64,000 bases of DNA. Origin: Pseudomonas capeferrum (GTDB lineage: Bacteria > Pseudomonadota > Gammaproteobacteria > Pseudomonadales > Pseudomonadaceae). The position numbers and the translations under genes were made by a program. A model generated the notes under the pieces. That model had not been told where the DNA came from. It made no database searches and saw nothing but the letters and a program-made list of their open reading frames with translations. The DNA lies in assembly GCF_013523055.1 (NCBI RefSeq), contig NZ_JAAMQM010000008.1:124001-188000 (forward strand). Direction: 5' to 3'. Positions 25,564-36,038 of this stretch are shown here, one piece after another (positions within the stretch are counted from its first letter, which is position 1; every line of letters starts with the position of its first letter).

Positions 25564-25598
25564 AAAAAAAATCCGATGCCAGGCTTCCGGCATCGGAT
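25564..25598 (-). terminator. Terminator of rlmI
   Basis: On the reverse strand ATCCGATGCC, 8-base loop, GGCATCGGAT, then eight T residues; it lies 26 bases after the rlmI stop. Confidence 0.9.
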
Positions 25599-25623
25599 CT
25601 TCGAGCGCTCGGCCAGCAGGTGC

Positions 25624-26820
25624 TCAGCTGTTGGGCAGCAACCGGCAGGTAATGCTCTTGATATAGCGCGTCTCGGCAATCGCCGGGTGCACCGGGTGAT
25701 CCGGGCCCTGGCCGCCGCGCTCGAGCAGTTGCAGGTTGCGATCCAGGTGACGGGCGCTGGTCAGAAGAATGTTCTGCAGATCGTCTTCGGGGAGGTGCAT
25801 CGAGCATGAAGCACTGACCAGGATGCCGTCCTTGTTGAGCATGCGCATGGCCTGCTCGTTCAGTCGACGGTAGGCCGCCTCGCCATTCTTGAGGTCTTTC
25901 TTGCGTTTGATGAAGGCGGGCGGGTCGGCGATGATCACGTCGAAGCGTTCTTCACCGGCCTTGAGCTCGCGCAGCGCCTCGAACACGTCACCTTCGATGC
26001 AGGTGAGCTTGTCGCTGATGCCGTTGAGCGCGGCGTTACGCTCGACGCCATCGAGGGCAAAGGCCGAGGCATCGACACAGAACACTTCGCTGGCACCGAA
26101 TACGCCGGCCTGCACGCCCCAGCCACCGATGTAGCTGAACAGGTCGAGGACCCGCTTGCCCTTGACGTAGGGCGCCAGGCGCGCACGGTTCATGCGATGG
26201 TCGTAGAACCAGCCGGTCTTCTGGCCTTCGCGCACCGGGGCTTCGAACTTCACGCCGTTTTCTTCCAGCGCGACCCAATCGGGCACCTCGCCATATACAG
26301 TCTCGACGTAGCGACCCAGACCTTCGGCATCGCGCGCGGCCGAGTCGTTCTTGAACAGGATGCCGCTTGGCTTGAGCACTTGCACCAGCGCCGCGATGAC
26401 ATCGTCCTTGTGCGCTTCCATGGTGGCCGAAGCCAACTGGACCACGACAATGTCGAAGAAGCGGTCGACCACCAGGCCCGGCAACAGATCGGAATCACCA
26501 TAGACCAGGCGGTAGCAAGGCTTGTCGAACAGACGCTCGCGCAGCGACAGGGCAACGTTGAGGCGATGCACCAGCAGCGACTTGTCCAACGGCAGCTTGA
26601 CGTCACGCGACAGCAGGCGGGCGCAGATCAGGTTGTTCGGGCTGATCGCGACGATACCCAGGGGCTTGCCGCCAGCGGTCTCGAGAATTGCCTGTTGTCC
26701 GGCCTGGAAGCCTTGCAGCGGGGTCGCGGCGACGTCGATTTCGTTGCTGTAGACCCACAGGTGACCGGCGCGCAGGCGGCGGTCGGCGTTGGCTTTGAGG
26801 CGAAGGCTGGGCAGTGACAT
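25624..26820 (-). CDS. rlmI: Class I rRNA methyltransferase, RlmI-like
   Basis: A 398-residue SAM-dependent methyltransferase. N-terminal PUA domain (LRAGHLWVYSNEID, residues about 15-28), a central EEHEH-type fold, and a C-terminal Rossmann domain with RVLDLFSYIGGWGVQAGVFG and catalytic-type DVIIADPPAF, then VSASCSMHL with the Cys. This matches RlmI, which makes m5C1962 in 23S rRNA. The start at 26820 (MSLPSLRLKANADRR) is chosen because GGAG stands 7 bases before it; the longer frame begins with a non-conserved stretch. Confidence 0.88.
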   Translation of the reverse strand: MSLPSLRLKANADRRLRAGHLWVYSNEIDVAATPLQGFQAGQQAILETAGGKPLGIVAISPNNLICARLLSRDVKLPLDKSLLVHRLNVALSLRERLFDKPCYRLVYGDSDLLPGLVVDRFFDIVVVQLASATMEAHKDDVIAALVQVLKPSGILFKNDSAARDAEGLGRYVETVYGEVPDWVALEENGVKFEAPVREGQKTGWFYDHRMNRARLAPYVKGKRVLDLFSYIGGWGVQAGVFGASEVFCVDASAFALDGVERNAALNGISDKLTCIEGDVFEALRELKAGEERFDVIIADPPAFIKRKKDLKNGEAAYRRLNEQAMRMLNKDGILVSASCSMHLPEDDLQNILLTSARHLDRNLQLLERGGQGPDHPVHPAIAETRYIKSITCRLLPNS

Positions 26821-26898
26821 GACGTCGCTCCGAGAAAAAAGAGCGGGATTATAGCGCGTCGGCCGCGTACCCGGCGCGGCCGACGACAAACAGCTGTC

Positions 26899-27438
26899 TC
26901 AGCCGCGCAGGGCTTCGATCAGCTTGTCATTGAACGCAGGGATATCATCGGGCTGGCGGCTGGTGATCAGGTTGCCATCGACCACCACTTCCTGGTCGAC
27001 CCACTCGCCACCGGCGTTGCGAATGTCGTCCTGCAATGTCTTGTAGCTAGTCATGCGGCGACCTTTGGCCAGTCCGCAAGAGACCAGCAGCCAGCCTCCA
27101 TGGCAGATGATCGCCAGCGGCTTGCCGGCCGAGTCGTGGCTTTTGACCAGTTCCTGGGCGCCTGGCAGAAGCCGGATGGTGTCGGAGTTCTGCACGCCAC
27201 CCGGCAAGACCAGGGCGTCATACAAATCGAGCTTGGCGGCGTCGAAGGTGGCATCGACATCGAATTCGTCCGCGGGCTTGTCGTGGTTCCAGCCACGCAC
27301 CTTGCCTTCTTTCTCGCTGAGGATATCCACGACCGCGCCGTGCTCGACCAGCGCATCGCGCGGGCCGGTCAGTTCCAGCTGCTCGAAGCCGTCGGTGACG
27401 AGAATGGCTACGCGCTTGCCGCTCAGGGATGAGCTCAT
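26899..27438 (-). CDS. PfpI/DJ-1 family protein (YhbO-like)
   Basis: A 179-residue single-domain protein of the PfpI family, starting KRVAILVTDGFEQLELTGPR. The nucleophile elbow AIICHGGWLLVS carries Cys112 and His113, and DALVLPGG precedes it. Family members are described as glyoxalase III-like, deglycase or general stress proteins. The conserved catalytic Cys suggests it is active. It is transcribed divergently from the HDOD gene. Confidence 0.87.
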   Translation of the reverse strand: MSSSLSGKRVAILVTDGFEQLELTGPRDALVEHGAVVDILSEKEGKVRGWNHDKPADEFDVDATFDAAKLDLYDALVLPGGVQNSDTIRLLPGAQELVKSHDSAGKPLAIICHGGWLLVSCGLAKGRRMTSYKTLQDDIRNAGGEWVDQEVVVDGNLITSRQPDDIPAFNDKLIEALRG

Positions 27439-27563
27439 GGTGTGTACTCCTTTTCTTTAGGGGTTGGAAAAGAGGCCGATCCAGAGCGGTGAAAGTTCCG
27501 GGGCAACGTACCAGCGGTTGCTGCCAGAGGTTAGAATCGCGGCTTAATCCCGAGTGTGTGCAC

Positions 27564-28430
27564 ATGTCCCAGGAACTTACCGCCGAACAGATCCAGCAAG
27601 CCTTGCAGGGCATCAGTATTCCGCCGCAACCGCAGATCATGGTCGACCTGCAGTTCGAGCAGTACATGCCCGATCCGGACCTCGAAACGATCGCCAAGCT
27701 GATCTCCCAGGATCCAGGACTGTCCGGCGCCTTGCTCAAGCTGGTCAATTCGGCGCATTTCGGCTTGAGCAACAAGATTGGCTCGATCCAGCGCGCGGTA
27801 AATCTCCTGGGCAGTCGGTCGATCATCAACCTGATCAATGCCCAGTCGATCAAGGGCGAGATGAGCGACGAGACCATCGTCACCCTCAACCGCTTCTGGG
27901 ATACCGCCCAGGATGTTGCCATGACCTGCCTGACACTGGCCAAGAGCACTGGCATACAGGCCGTGGACGAGGCCTATACGCTGGGCCTGTTCCACGATTG
28001 TGGCGTGCCCTTGATGCTCAAGCGCTTTCCCGACTACATGGGCGTGCTCGAGGATGCCTACGCCAGGACGAGCGGCACGTGCCGCGTGGTGGATACCGAA
28101 AACCGCGCGCTCAATACGAATCATTCGGTGGTGGGTTACTACACGGCCAAGTCCTGGCGCTTGCCGGAGCACCTGACTGCTGCGATCGCCAACCATCACA
28201 ACGCGCTCGCCATCTTCCAGGACGACTCTTCACGCAATACCTCGCTGAAGAATCTGCTGGCGGTTCTGAAGATGGCCGAGCACATCTGTGCATCGTACCG
28301 AGTGCTGGGCAATCAGAGCGTGGATCACGAATGGAACGCAATCGGGCCATTGGTCCTCGATTACATAGGGCTGTCGGAATACGATTTCGACAATCTCAAG
28401 CAGATCATTCGTGACATGGGCGGACGCTGA
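27564..28430 (+). CDS. HDOD domain protein
   Basis: A 288-residue protein made almost wholly of an HDOD domain (HD-related, without phosphodiesterase activity): PQIMVDLQFEQYMPDPDLET, LISQDPGLSGALLKLVNSAH and IQRAVNLLGSRSIINLINAQ near the N-terminus, and LGLFHDCGVPLMLKRFPDYM in the middle. HDOD proteins act in signalling and in cyclic-di-GMP or stress responses; the output of this one is unknown. The ATG at 27564 is preceded by in-frame GTG codons, and its ribosome site is weak. mutM follows after 3 bases. Confidence 0.85.
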   Translation: MSQELTAEQIQQALQGISIPPQPQIMVDLQFEQYMPDPDLETIAKLISQDPGLSGALLKLVNSAHFGLSNKIGSIQRAVNLLGSRSIINLINAQSIKGEMSDETIVTLNRFWDTAQDVAMTCLTLAKSTGIQAVDEAYTLGLFHDCGVPLMLKRFPDYMGVLEDAYARTSGTCRVVDTENRALNTNHSVVGYYTAKSWRLPEHLTAAIANHHNALAIFQDDSSRNTSLKNLLAVLKMAEHICASYRVLGNQSVDHEWNAIGPLVLDYIGLSEYDFDNLKQIIRDMGGR

Positions 28431-28433
28431 ATC

Positions 28434-29246
28434 ATGCCGGAATTGCCAGAAGTCGAAACAACCCGTCGGGGCATCGCGCCTCATCTTGAAGGACAACGTG
28501 TCAGCCGCGTGGTGGTACGAGACCGTCGTCTGCGCTGGCCTATCCCGGAAGACCTCGATGTACGCCTGTCAGGGCAACGCATCGTCACGGTCGACAGGCG
28601 GGCGAAATACCTGCTGATCAATGCCGAGGCCGGCACCTTGATCAGCCACCTGGGCATGTCCGGCAACTTGCGCCTGGTCGAGCTCGGCATGCCGGCGGCC
28701 AAGCATGAGCACGTGGATATCGAGCTGGAGTCGGGGCTGGCCTTGCGCTATACCGACCCGCGGCGATTCGGCGCCATGCTGTGGAGCCTGGACCCACTCA
28801 ATCACGAGTTGCTGGTGCGTCTGGGCCCCGAGCCCCTGACCGACCTGTTCGACGGTGAGCGCCTGTTCCAGTTGTCGCGTGGCCGAGCCATGGCGGTCAA
28901 GCCGTTCATCATGGACAACGCCGTAGTGGTGGGGGTCGGCAATATCTACGCGACCGAGGCGCTATTCGCGGCGGGCATCGATCCGCGTAGAGCAGCCGGC
29001 GGTATCTCCCGGGCCCGCTATCTGAAGCTGACGATCGAGATCAAGCGCATCCTGGCACACGCTATCGAACGCGGAGGCACCACCTTGCGCGACTTCATCG
29101 GGGGCGATGGTCAGCCAGGTTACTTCCAGCAGGAGCTGTTCGCCTATGGGCGTGGCGGCGCGCCGTGCAAGGTATGCGGAACCCTGCTGCGAGAGGTGAA
29201 GCTGGGCCAGCGCGCCAGTGTGTACTGCCCACGATGCCAGCGCTGA
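28434..29246 (+). CDS. mutM: Formamidopyrimidine-DNA glycosylase
   Basis: A 270-residue repair enzyme that excises 8-oxoguanine and formamidopyrimidines. The N-terminus is [20 protein letters not shown] with catalytic Pro2 and Glu3, the lysine in RRAKYLLI is present, and the C-terminal zinc finger CKVCGTLL...YCPRCQ is intact. It starts 3 bases after the HDOD stop, so it is probably co-transcribed. mutM and mutY, both in this window, act against the same lesion. Confidence 0.97.
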   Translation: MPELPEVETTRRGIAPHLEGQRVSRVVVRDRRLRWPIPEDLDVRLSGQRIVTVDRRAKYLLINAEAGTLISHLGMSGNLRLVELGMPAAKHEHVDIELESGLALRYTDPRRFGAMLWSLDPLNHELLVRLGPEPLTDLFDGERLFQLSRGRAMAVKPFIMDNAVVVGVGNIYATEALFAAGIDPRRAAGGISRARYLKLTIEIKRILAHAIERGGTTLRDFIGGDGQPGYFQQELFAYGRGGAPCKVCGTLLREVKLGQRASVYCPRCQR

Positions 29247-29302
29247 GACGCCGGAGGCGTCCAGGAGCATTGAGGTAACGAGCCGCTACTGGCCCTCGCG
29301 CT

Positions 29303-29572
<270 letters not shown>

Positions 29573-29662
29573 TCATGGCCCAGGCATGTATAAACCGATG
29601 CGCACAATTGTGCCGCATTCGCGCCCGCAGTGCACGCGGGCGCGATGTTCAGGCAGCGGTTG

Positions 29663-30626
<964 letters not shown>

Positions 30627-31481
30627 ATGCCTCTCGCGCAATTGATCACCCCCCAGCAATTGGCCGAGCGTCTGGAGTCGCCCGGCCTGGTGATACTCGA
30701 CTGCCGCTTCGCCTTGGAGGATGTGGATTATGGCCAACGCAGCTATGCCGAGGGTCATATCGCCGGGGCGCATTTTGTCGATCTCGAGCGTGATCTGAGC
30801 GGACCGGTGGTAAGGGGCCAGACCGGTCGTCATCCACTGCCCGAGCCAGAGCGGCTCGTCGAGCGCTTGCGCAGTTGGGGCTTGGACGATGACAGCCAAG
30901 TCGTGCTGTATGACGACGGCCCAGGTGCCTTTGCGGCGCGCGCCTGGTGGCTGCTGGCCTGGCTGGGCAAGCGTAGCGCGGTGTTCATTCTCGATGGTGG
31001 CCTCAAGGCCTGGCATGCCGCGCACCTGCCGCTGAGCCTGGATCCGCCCGAGAAACGCGACGGTCGTTTCAATGGAAAGCCGGACAGCGACCTCTTGATC
31101 GACGCCGAGCAACTCGCCGACAGTCTTGGTCAGCCGGAATTGACTTTGCTCGATGCCCGCGCGCTGGCGCGTTTTCGTGGTGAAGTGGAGCCGATCGATC
31201 CGGTGGCAGGACATATTCCAGGGGCGGTGTGTGCGGCCTTTACCGACAATCTGGGGCCGGATGGGCGCTTCCTTGCGCCTGAACAGCTGCGCGAGCGCTT
31301 TGAAGCGAAGCTGAACGGTCGTGCGCCCGAGCAGATAGTGGCGTATTGCGGTTCAGGCGTGACCGCGTGCCACAACCTGTTCGCCCTGGCCCTGGCAGGC
31401 TATCCGCTGGGCCGCCTGTACGCGGGATCCTGGAGTGAGTGGATCAATGACCCGCAACGTGGCGTGGCCACGGGGATCTGA
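30627..31481 (+). CDS. sseA: 3-mercaptopyruvate sulfurtransferase-like rhodanese
   Basis: A 284-residue protein of two rhodanese domains. The C-terminal active loop is AYCGSGVTACHN with Cys241. The CG(S/A)GVT loop is typical of mercaptopyruvate sulfurtransferases, whereas thiosulfate enzymes have CRKGVT. The N-terminal domain (LVILDCRFALEDVDYGQRSY) is inactive, as usual. AGGAG precedes the ATG at 30627; the upstream open frame is not conserved-looking. Confidence 0.9.
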   Translation: MPLAQLITPQQLAERLESPGLVILDCRFALEDVDYGQRSYAEGHIAGAHFVDLERDLSGPVVRGQTGRHPLPEPERLVERLRSWGLDDDSQVVLYDDGPGAFAARAWWLLAWLGKRSAVFILDGGLKAWHAAHLPLSLDPPEKRDGRFNGKPDSDLLIDAEQLADSLGQPELTLLDARALARFRGEVEPIDPVAGHIPGAVCAAFTDNLGPDGRFLAPEQLRERFEAKLNGRAPEQIVAYCGSGVTACHNLFALALAGYPLGRLYAGSWSEWINDPQRGVATGI

Positions 31482-31517
31482 GCGGGCAAGGCGCCTGCAT
31501 CTGTGTCGGGCTCGGTG

Positions 31518-32519
31518 TTACCAGGCGCACGCCTGCTCCGCCAGCCACTGTGGAATGCGCCGCTCCAGGTAATACCCGGGATTGCGCAGACTGCCATCGA
31601 CGAAGCCCACATGGCCGCCTCGGCTGTGCAGCTCCAGACAGGTTCGCGCCGCCAGCTCCCGCTTCTCCGGCAGACTGTGGCTGAAGACGAAAGGGTCGTC
31701 GCTGGACTGGATAAGCAGGGTTGGCGTCTGGTTCTCGCCCAGGAAGTATCGGCTCGATGAGCGCCGATAATAATCGTTGGCGCCTTCGAAACCGTTGAGC
31801 GGGGCCGTGACCCGCCCATCGAAATCCCAGAAGGTCCGCATATTGCGCAACGGCCCCAGGCGCTCCAGTGCGGCAAGCCCTTCCTGGTGTCCTTGGTGCT
31901 GGAAATGCCGTTGCTTGTTCTTCACATAGGCGAGCATGGCGCGCATGAAATGCGCTTGGTAGACCCTTGAGAACCCCAGGCCGATGCGGTCGGCGCATTG
32001 ATCCAGGCGGAACGGCACGGAGACCGCCACCGCTGCCTGCAATTGACTGGAGGACCCGGTTTCGCCCAGGTACTTGAGCAGGATATTGCCACCCAGCGAA
32101 TAACCTACGGCATACAAAGGCGCCATCGGGCGCTGGGCACGCAGGTGGTCGACGATTTCGCCAAGGTCCTCGCTGGCCCCCGAGTGGTAACTGCGAGCCA
32201 GGAGGTTGGGCTCGCCCGAGCAGCCGCGCCAGTTGGCTGCGACGCTCGCCCAGCCGCGCCGCTGCAATGCTTGTTGCAGGCCTTTGACGTAGGGCGAATC
32301 GGCAGAGCCCGTGAGCCCATGAAGGACCAGCACCAGCGGCGCATCGGCCTCGTGCGGATCCAGCCAGTCGAGGTCGATGAAGTCACCGTCGGCCAGCCAG
32401 ATCCGCTCTCGGGTGCGCGCCAGCGGGGGCATCTTGCGCCAGAGGGGTCCCCACAGGGTCTGCAGGTGTGGATTGGAAAGGCCGAGGGCCGGGTGGAACG
32501 AGACAAGGGGGTTGGGCAT
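31518..32519 (-). CDS. YheT-family alpha/beta hydrolase
   Basis: A 333-residue hydrolase. LSNPHLQTLWGPLWR at the N-terminus is typical of the YheT group. LVLVLHGLTGSADSPYVKGL holds the oxyanion region, AVGYSLGGNILLKYLGE the nucleophile Ser141, TLLIQSSDDPF the acid and RGGHVGFVDG the catalytic His. Substrate unknown, perhaps short-chain esters. It converges on sseA and lies 48 bases beyond the M16 cluster on the same strand. Confidence 0.9.
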   Translation of the reverse strand: MPNPLVSFHPALGLSNPHLQTLWGPLWRKMPPLARTRERIWLADGDFIDLDWLDPHEADAPLVLVLHGLTGSADSPYVKGLQQALQRRGWASVAANWRGCSGEPNLLARSYHSGASEDLGEIVDHLRAQRPMAPLYAVGYSLGGNILLKYLGETGSSSQLQAAVAVSVPFRLDQCADRIGLGFSRVYQAHFMRAMLAYVKNKQRHFQHQGHQEGLAALERLGPLRNMRTFWDFDGRVTAPLNGFEGANDYYRRSSSRYFLGENQTPTLLIQSSDDPFVFSHSLPEKRELAARTCLELHSRGGHVGFVDGSLRNPGYYLERRIPQWLAEQACAW

Positions 32520-32567
32520 GCTCGGTGACTCTCGCTGTGCTTGTCCAGGGGGTCATGAAAACACAAC

Positions 32568-34001
32568 CTATCTGAATTGTAGATCAGCGCCCGATCCATC
32601 TGGCCCTGGCAACGGTTGTTGCTCGACTGTCGGGCCGACGCTTGCCAGTACTGTGCGGTCAAGGTCGAAGTGACGTTGCAAGGCGTCCCTGACCCCTTCG
32701 GGTGTCAGCGCCCGCATGCGGTCCAGGTACGTCGCCAGGTAATTGCTCGGTAGCTTGTCCTGTCCCATTCTCATCAAGGTATCGGCCATCGCCCGGTTGC
32801 TCGAGACCGCTTGCAGATACTGGTTGGCCACTTGCTCTACGGCGAGGTCCAGCTCAGCCTGAGTCGGCCCCTGGGCCACGAAGTCCGCCAGCAGTTGCTG
32901 CACCAGGTCCTGGGAGGCGTCGGCAAATCGCGCGTCGATGTCCCACTCCATGAGCCATAGGCCGTTGTCTTCCAGCATGATCAGCCCGGCTGAAGGCCGG
33001 TAGCTCAACCCTCGCTGCTCGCGCAATGCCTGATGAAAGCGTGAAGGCTGGCTGCTGCCGAGCATCTGTTCAACCACCGTCAGTGCCAGGTAATCGGGAT
33101 CTCGAGCGTTGATGGCCAGCGGTACGGCAAGCCCGACCCAGTTGCCTGCGCCCGGTCGTTCCAGATGGATGATCTCTGGCTCGCTCACGGCCACGGCAGG
33201 CAAAGGCGGTAAAGGGGCGCCCTCTGGCAACGTCTGACTGATCTGCTGCGCGAGCGCTTCAGCTTCTTGCCGAGACAGATCCCCCACGATCGACAGTGTC
33301 AGGTTGCGGGCAGTGAAGGCTTGCCGGTGAAAGGCTGCGAGCTGAGCGGTGGTCAGGGCGGCGATCCCTTCCGGGGTGCCCGAGAAGTAGTGGGTCGCAT
33401 AGGGATGACCGACAAAGATCTGATCGAACAACAGCTTGCGCAACTGGAACACTGGATGGGTGGCGCGCCCTTGCAGGATGTCTTGCCAATGGGTCTTGAG
33501 CGTCTCCAGTTCCGACTCGACCATTGCCGGACGCCCGAGCATCGCACTGATCAGATTGACCACCGTGTCCCGCTCGCGGGGCCGGCTGAGACTGCGCACG
33601 GCCAGCGTGCTGTGCACCAGGCGTGTCGTGGTGGACAACTGGGCACCCATGTCATCGAGCTGCTCGGCAATCTGCTCGGCGCTCGCCCCCTGCGTGCCCT
33701 TTTCCAGCATGCCCAGGGTCAAGGCTGCCAGGCCGGAAGTCTCGCCGTCGCTGGCACTGCCGACAGTGAAACGCAAGCGCAGGTCGATCATGGGCAATTC
33801 AGGCGCTTGCACGAACATTACCGAACTGCCTGCTTCGGTGGTCCAGGCCTGAATGTCAGGGGAGACCTGCTTGATCGGCGGCAACGCCGAATCGGTCAGT
33901 GATGTCAGTCCACCTGTTCCCTCCTGTGTGGCCATGGCGGGAGGGCTGGCGCAGGCTAGCAGGAAAAGCATGGCCAGCAGGCCGGTCCGGGCTTCATTCA
34001 T
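32568..34001 (-). CDS. M16 family peptidase-like protein, non-catalytic partner (second pair)
   Basis: A 477-residue exported protein (signal peptide about 1-24, ending AMA) of the M16B type. It lacks HxxEH, but keeps the C-terminal arginine and tyrosine motif (REQRGLSYRPSAGL) that in heterodimeric M16 enzymes lines the substrate pocket. Its start overlaps the stop of the catalytic partner by 8 bases. Together they form the second of two M16 pairs in this region. Confidence 0.88.
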   Translation of the reverse strand: MNEARTGLLAMLFLLACASPPAMATQEGTGGLTSLTDSALPPIKQVSPDIQAWTTEAGSSVMFVQAPELPMIDLRLRFTVGSASDGETSGLAALTLGMLEKGTQGASAEQIAEQLDDMGAQLSTTTRLVHSTLAVRSLSRPRERDTVVNLISAMLGRPAMVESELETLKTHWQDILQGRATHPVFQLRKLLFDQIFVGHPYATHYFSGTPEGIAALTTAQLAAFHRQAFTARNLTLSIVGDLSRQEAEALAQQISQTLPEGAPLPPLPAVAVSEPEIIHLERPGAGNWVGLAVPLAINARDPDYLALTVVEQMLGSSQPSRFHQALREQRGLSYRPSAGLIMLEDNGLWLMEWDIDARFADASQDLVQQLLADFVAQGPTQAELDLAVEQVANQYLQAVSSNRAMADTLMRMGQDKLPSNYLATYLDRMRALTPEGVRDALQRHFDLDRTVLASVGPTVEQQPLPGPDGSGADLQFR

Positions 34002-35349
34002 TGGGCTTCTCCTCGTTGCGCAGGTAGGCGACAGTCACCCGATCACGGGTCAGGTAATGCTGGGCAGCCTGCTGCAGCCGCAGCGCTGTGAGGTTCTGCA
34101 AGGCTTGGCGATCGTCTTCGAGTCGCTCGGGCGGGACGCCACTGACGGCGTGGCTGCCGATGGCCCGGCCCTGAGCCGCCAGGTCATCGGCGGCGAATAC
34201 ACGCTCGGCCAACTGCCGTGCCTTGGCACGCCGCAGCTCATGCTCGTCGACGCGCACGTACTGGAGTGACTCGATGGCTTCCCAGATGCTGGCTTCGGCG
34301 TCCTCTAGACTGACGTGCTGCTCACTGTTCGGGACTGCAATAAGGGTAAGCAGCGAATCCCCCTGCTGTACGAGGGTGTACTCCGCGCGCAGATACTGAA
34401 AGGTCGGCGCTGATCCGGTGCGGTGCTTGCGCAGACGAGCGTTGACACCCTCGCTGAGCAACTGAGGCACCAGGCTCAAGGCCAAGGCGTCTTCGGTGTT
34501 ACCGGCTGTGAACAGGCTGGGCGTGTTGAACGCCATGACCAGTCGTTCCCCAAGACCTGCCTGTGCGATGACCAGGCGACGCTCGCCTGGTGCATCACTT
34601 GGCGGTACTGGATCACGGCTGCGCAAGGGTGCTGGCGACAATGTGCCGAAATGTCGTTCGACCAGCGCTTGCAAGGCTTCCAAGGTGGTGTCGCCGACGA
34701 TCACCAGGGTCGCGTTGTTCGGGTGGTACCAGGTCTGATACCAGACGCGCAGGGTGGCAAGACTCAGGTCTTCCAGATACTGCCGGTAACCGATGACAGG
34801 GGTGGCATAGGGGCTATGGCCGTAGGCCAGCGCATGGATGCGCTCCATTGCCAGGGCCATCGGCGAGTCCTCCACTTCGGTACGCCGCTCCGCCTTGATG
34901 ACCTGCAGCTCACGCGCAAAGTCCGCCTCGCCCAGCGTTGCGTTCTGCATGCTGTCGGCCATTACCTCCAGAGCGATCTCCAGCCTGGAAGCAGGAAGCG
35001 TCTGATAGAAAACCGTGGCATCGGCCGTAGTGAACGCGTTGGCTTCCGAGCCTAGCCTGGCGAGGAGAGTCTTGTATTGGTCTGCGGTCAGCTTGCGGGT
35101 ACCTTCGAAGATCAGGTGTTCCAGGGCATGTGTCAGTCCACTGTGGCCCTCGGGCTCGTGACTGGAGCCGACGTGATACCAGAGCTGCGCGCTGATGATC
35201 GGCGCACGGTGATCCTCATGGAGATAGACCTGAAGGCCGTTGTCGAGCCTGAAGCCTTGCAGCGAGGTGTGCGGGGAAGCCGCAGCGGTCAAGGCGAGGC
35301 AACTCGTCGCGATGGCTGCGGCTGCTCGCCGCAAGTAGGTGAAGGGCAT
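33994..35349 (-). CDS. M16 family zinc peptidase, catalytic subunit (second pair)
   Basis: A 451-residue exported peptidase with a signal peptide (about 1-25). The inverted zinc motif HALEH lies at residues 74-78 (GLTHALEHLIFEGT), and the downstream glutamate is in LQVIKAERRTEVEDSP. It is expected in the periplasm, partnered with the next gene product. It shares the same layout and the same motif position as the gene at 37516-38868, so the two are paralogues. Confidence 0.9.
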   Translation of the reverse strand: MPFTYLRRAAAAIATSCLALTAAASPHTSLQGFRLDNGLQVYLHEDHRAPIISAQLWYHVGSSHEPEGHSGLTHALEHLIFEGTRKLTADQYKTLLARLGSEANAFTTADATVFYQTLPASRLEIALEVMADSMQNATLGEADFARELQVIKAERRTEVEDSPMALAMERIHALAYGHSPYATPVIGYRQYLEDLSLATLRVWYQTWYHPNNATLVIVGDTTLEALQALVERHFGTLSPAPLRSRDPVPPSDAPGERRLVIAQAGLGERLVMAFNTPSLFTAGNTEDALALSLVPQLLSEGVNARLRKHRTGSAPTFQYLRAEYTLVQQGDSLLTLIAVPNSEQHVSLEDAEASIWEAIESLQYVRVDEHELRRAKARQLAERVFAADDLAAQGRAIGSHAVSGVPPERLEDDRQALQNLTALRLQQAAQHYLTRDRVTVAYLRNEEKPNE

Positions 35350-35447
35350 GTCCGAATACTCCGGCCTGGGTGGATTGCCAGTGGAGTTTCAGGAACAGCA
35401 ACGGCCCGCGTGCGTTAGATATGTACGCGAGCCGATGTGACGCTTTC

Positions 35448-36038
35448 TCAGCCGCGCTGCCAGAGCGCGTAATAGACCTGGCCGGTCTTCTTCTCCCGAT
35501 GCAGGCGCCAGTTACCAGGCATCTGCAGGGTGGACGGAGCTGCTTCGCTCTCGGTATAGATCCAGGCGTTGTCACGCAGCCACTGCCGCTCTTCCAGCAG
35601 GTTGCTGGTAGCGGCGAGCATGTCCTGGTTGAACGGCGGATCGAGGAACACCAGATCGAACTGCTGTTTTACCTCGCCCTGCAGGTAGCGCAGGGTGTCG
35701 TTCTGCAATACCTGCCCGCGCGGGCAGCGCAGCACCTCAAGGTTGTGCCTGAGGTTGGCGATGGCGGCCGGGTTGCTGTCCAGGGCCACGGCTTCGGCGG
35801 CTCCACGAGACAAGGCCTCGAGGAAAAGCGCGCCGCTGCCGGTGAAGGCATCGAGCACGTGGGCGCCCTCGATATGCGGCGCCAGCCAGTTGAACAGGGT
35901 TTCACGAACCCGGTCCGGGGTAGGGCGCAGGCCCTGGCCTTCGGGAACCCCCAGGCGCCGGCTGCGCCATTCACCAGCGATGATGCGCAAATGGCCCTGG
36001 CCCTGGCTGGCCCCGGCGGGTTTGGTTGGCTTGGCCAT
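35448..36038 (-). CDS. rsmD: 16S rRNA (guanine966-N2)-methyltransferase
   Basis: A 196-residue RsmD. LRIIAGEWRSRRLGVPEGQG and the RPTPDRVRETLFNWL motif stand at the N-terminus, the SAM motif is VLDAFTGSGALFLEALSRGA, and the catalytic motif is DLVFLDPPF. It methylates G966 of 16S rRNA in the assembled subunit. Its ATG overlaps the stop of the upstream M16 gene by one base (TAATG). It sits between the two M16 pairs. Confidence 0.95.
   Translation of the reverse strand: MAKPTKPAGASQGQGHLRIIAGEWRSRRLGVPEGQGLRPTPDRVRETLFNWLAPHIEGAHVLDAFTGSGALFLEALSRGAAEAVALDSNPAAIANLRHNLEVLRCPRGQVLQNDTLRYLQGEVKQQFDLVFLDPPFNQDMLAATSNLLEERQWLRDNAWIYTESEAAPSTLQMPGNWRLHREKKTGQVYYALWQRG

Larger units (their letters stand above)
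25279..25623. other. 345-base gap with two facing terminators and a possible small RNA
   Basis: No protein gene. It holds an inverted repeat TTCTCGGC / GCCGAGAA (25387-25413), a rho-independent terminator that works on the + strand (25489-25525), and the rlmI terminator on the - strand (25564-25598). No rightward gene lies between the leftward hypothetical gene and the + strand terminator, which suggests an unannotated + strand transcript. Confidence 0.5.

Noticed and set aside
29620..29643. GCGCCCGC/GCGGGCGC hairpin and GCACAATTGTGC palindrome between the ferredoxin and coaD
   Set aside because: No U run and a composition expected by chance in GC-rich DNA; not called as a terminator or operator.
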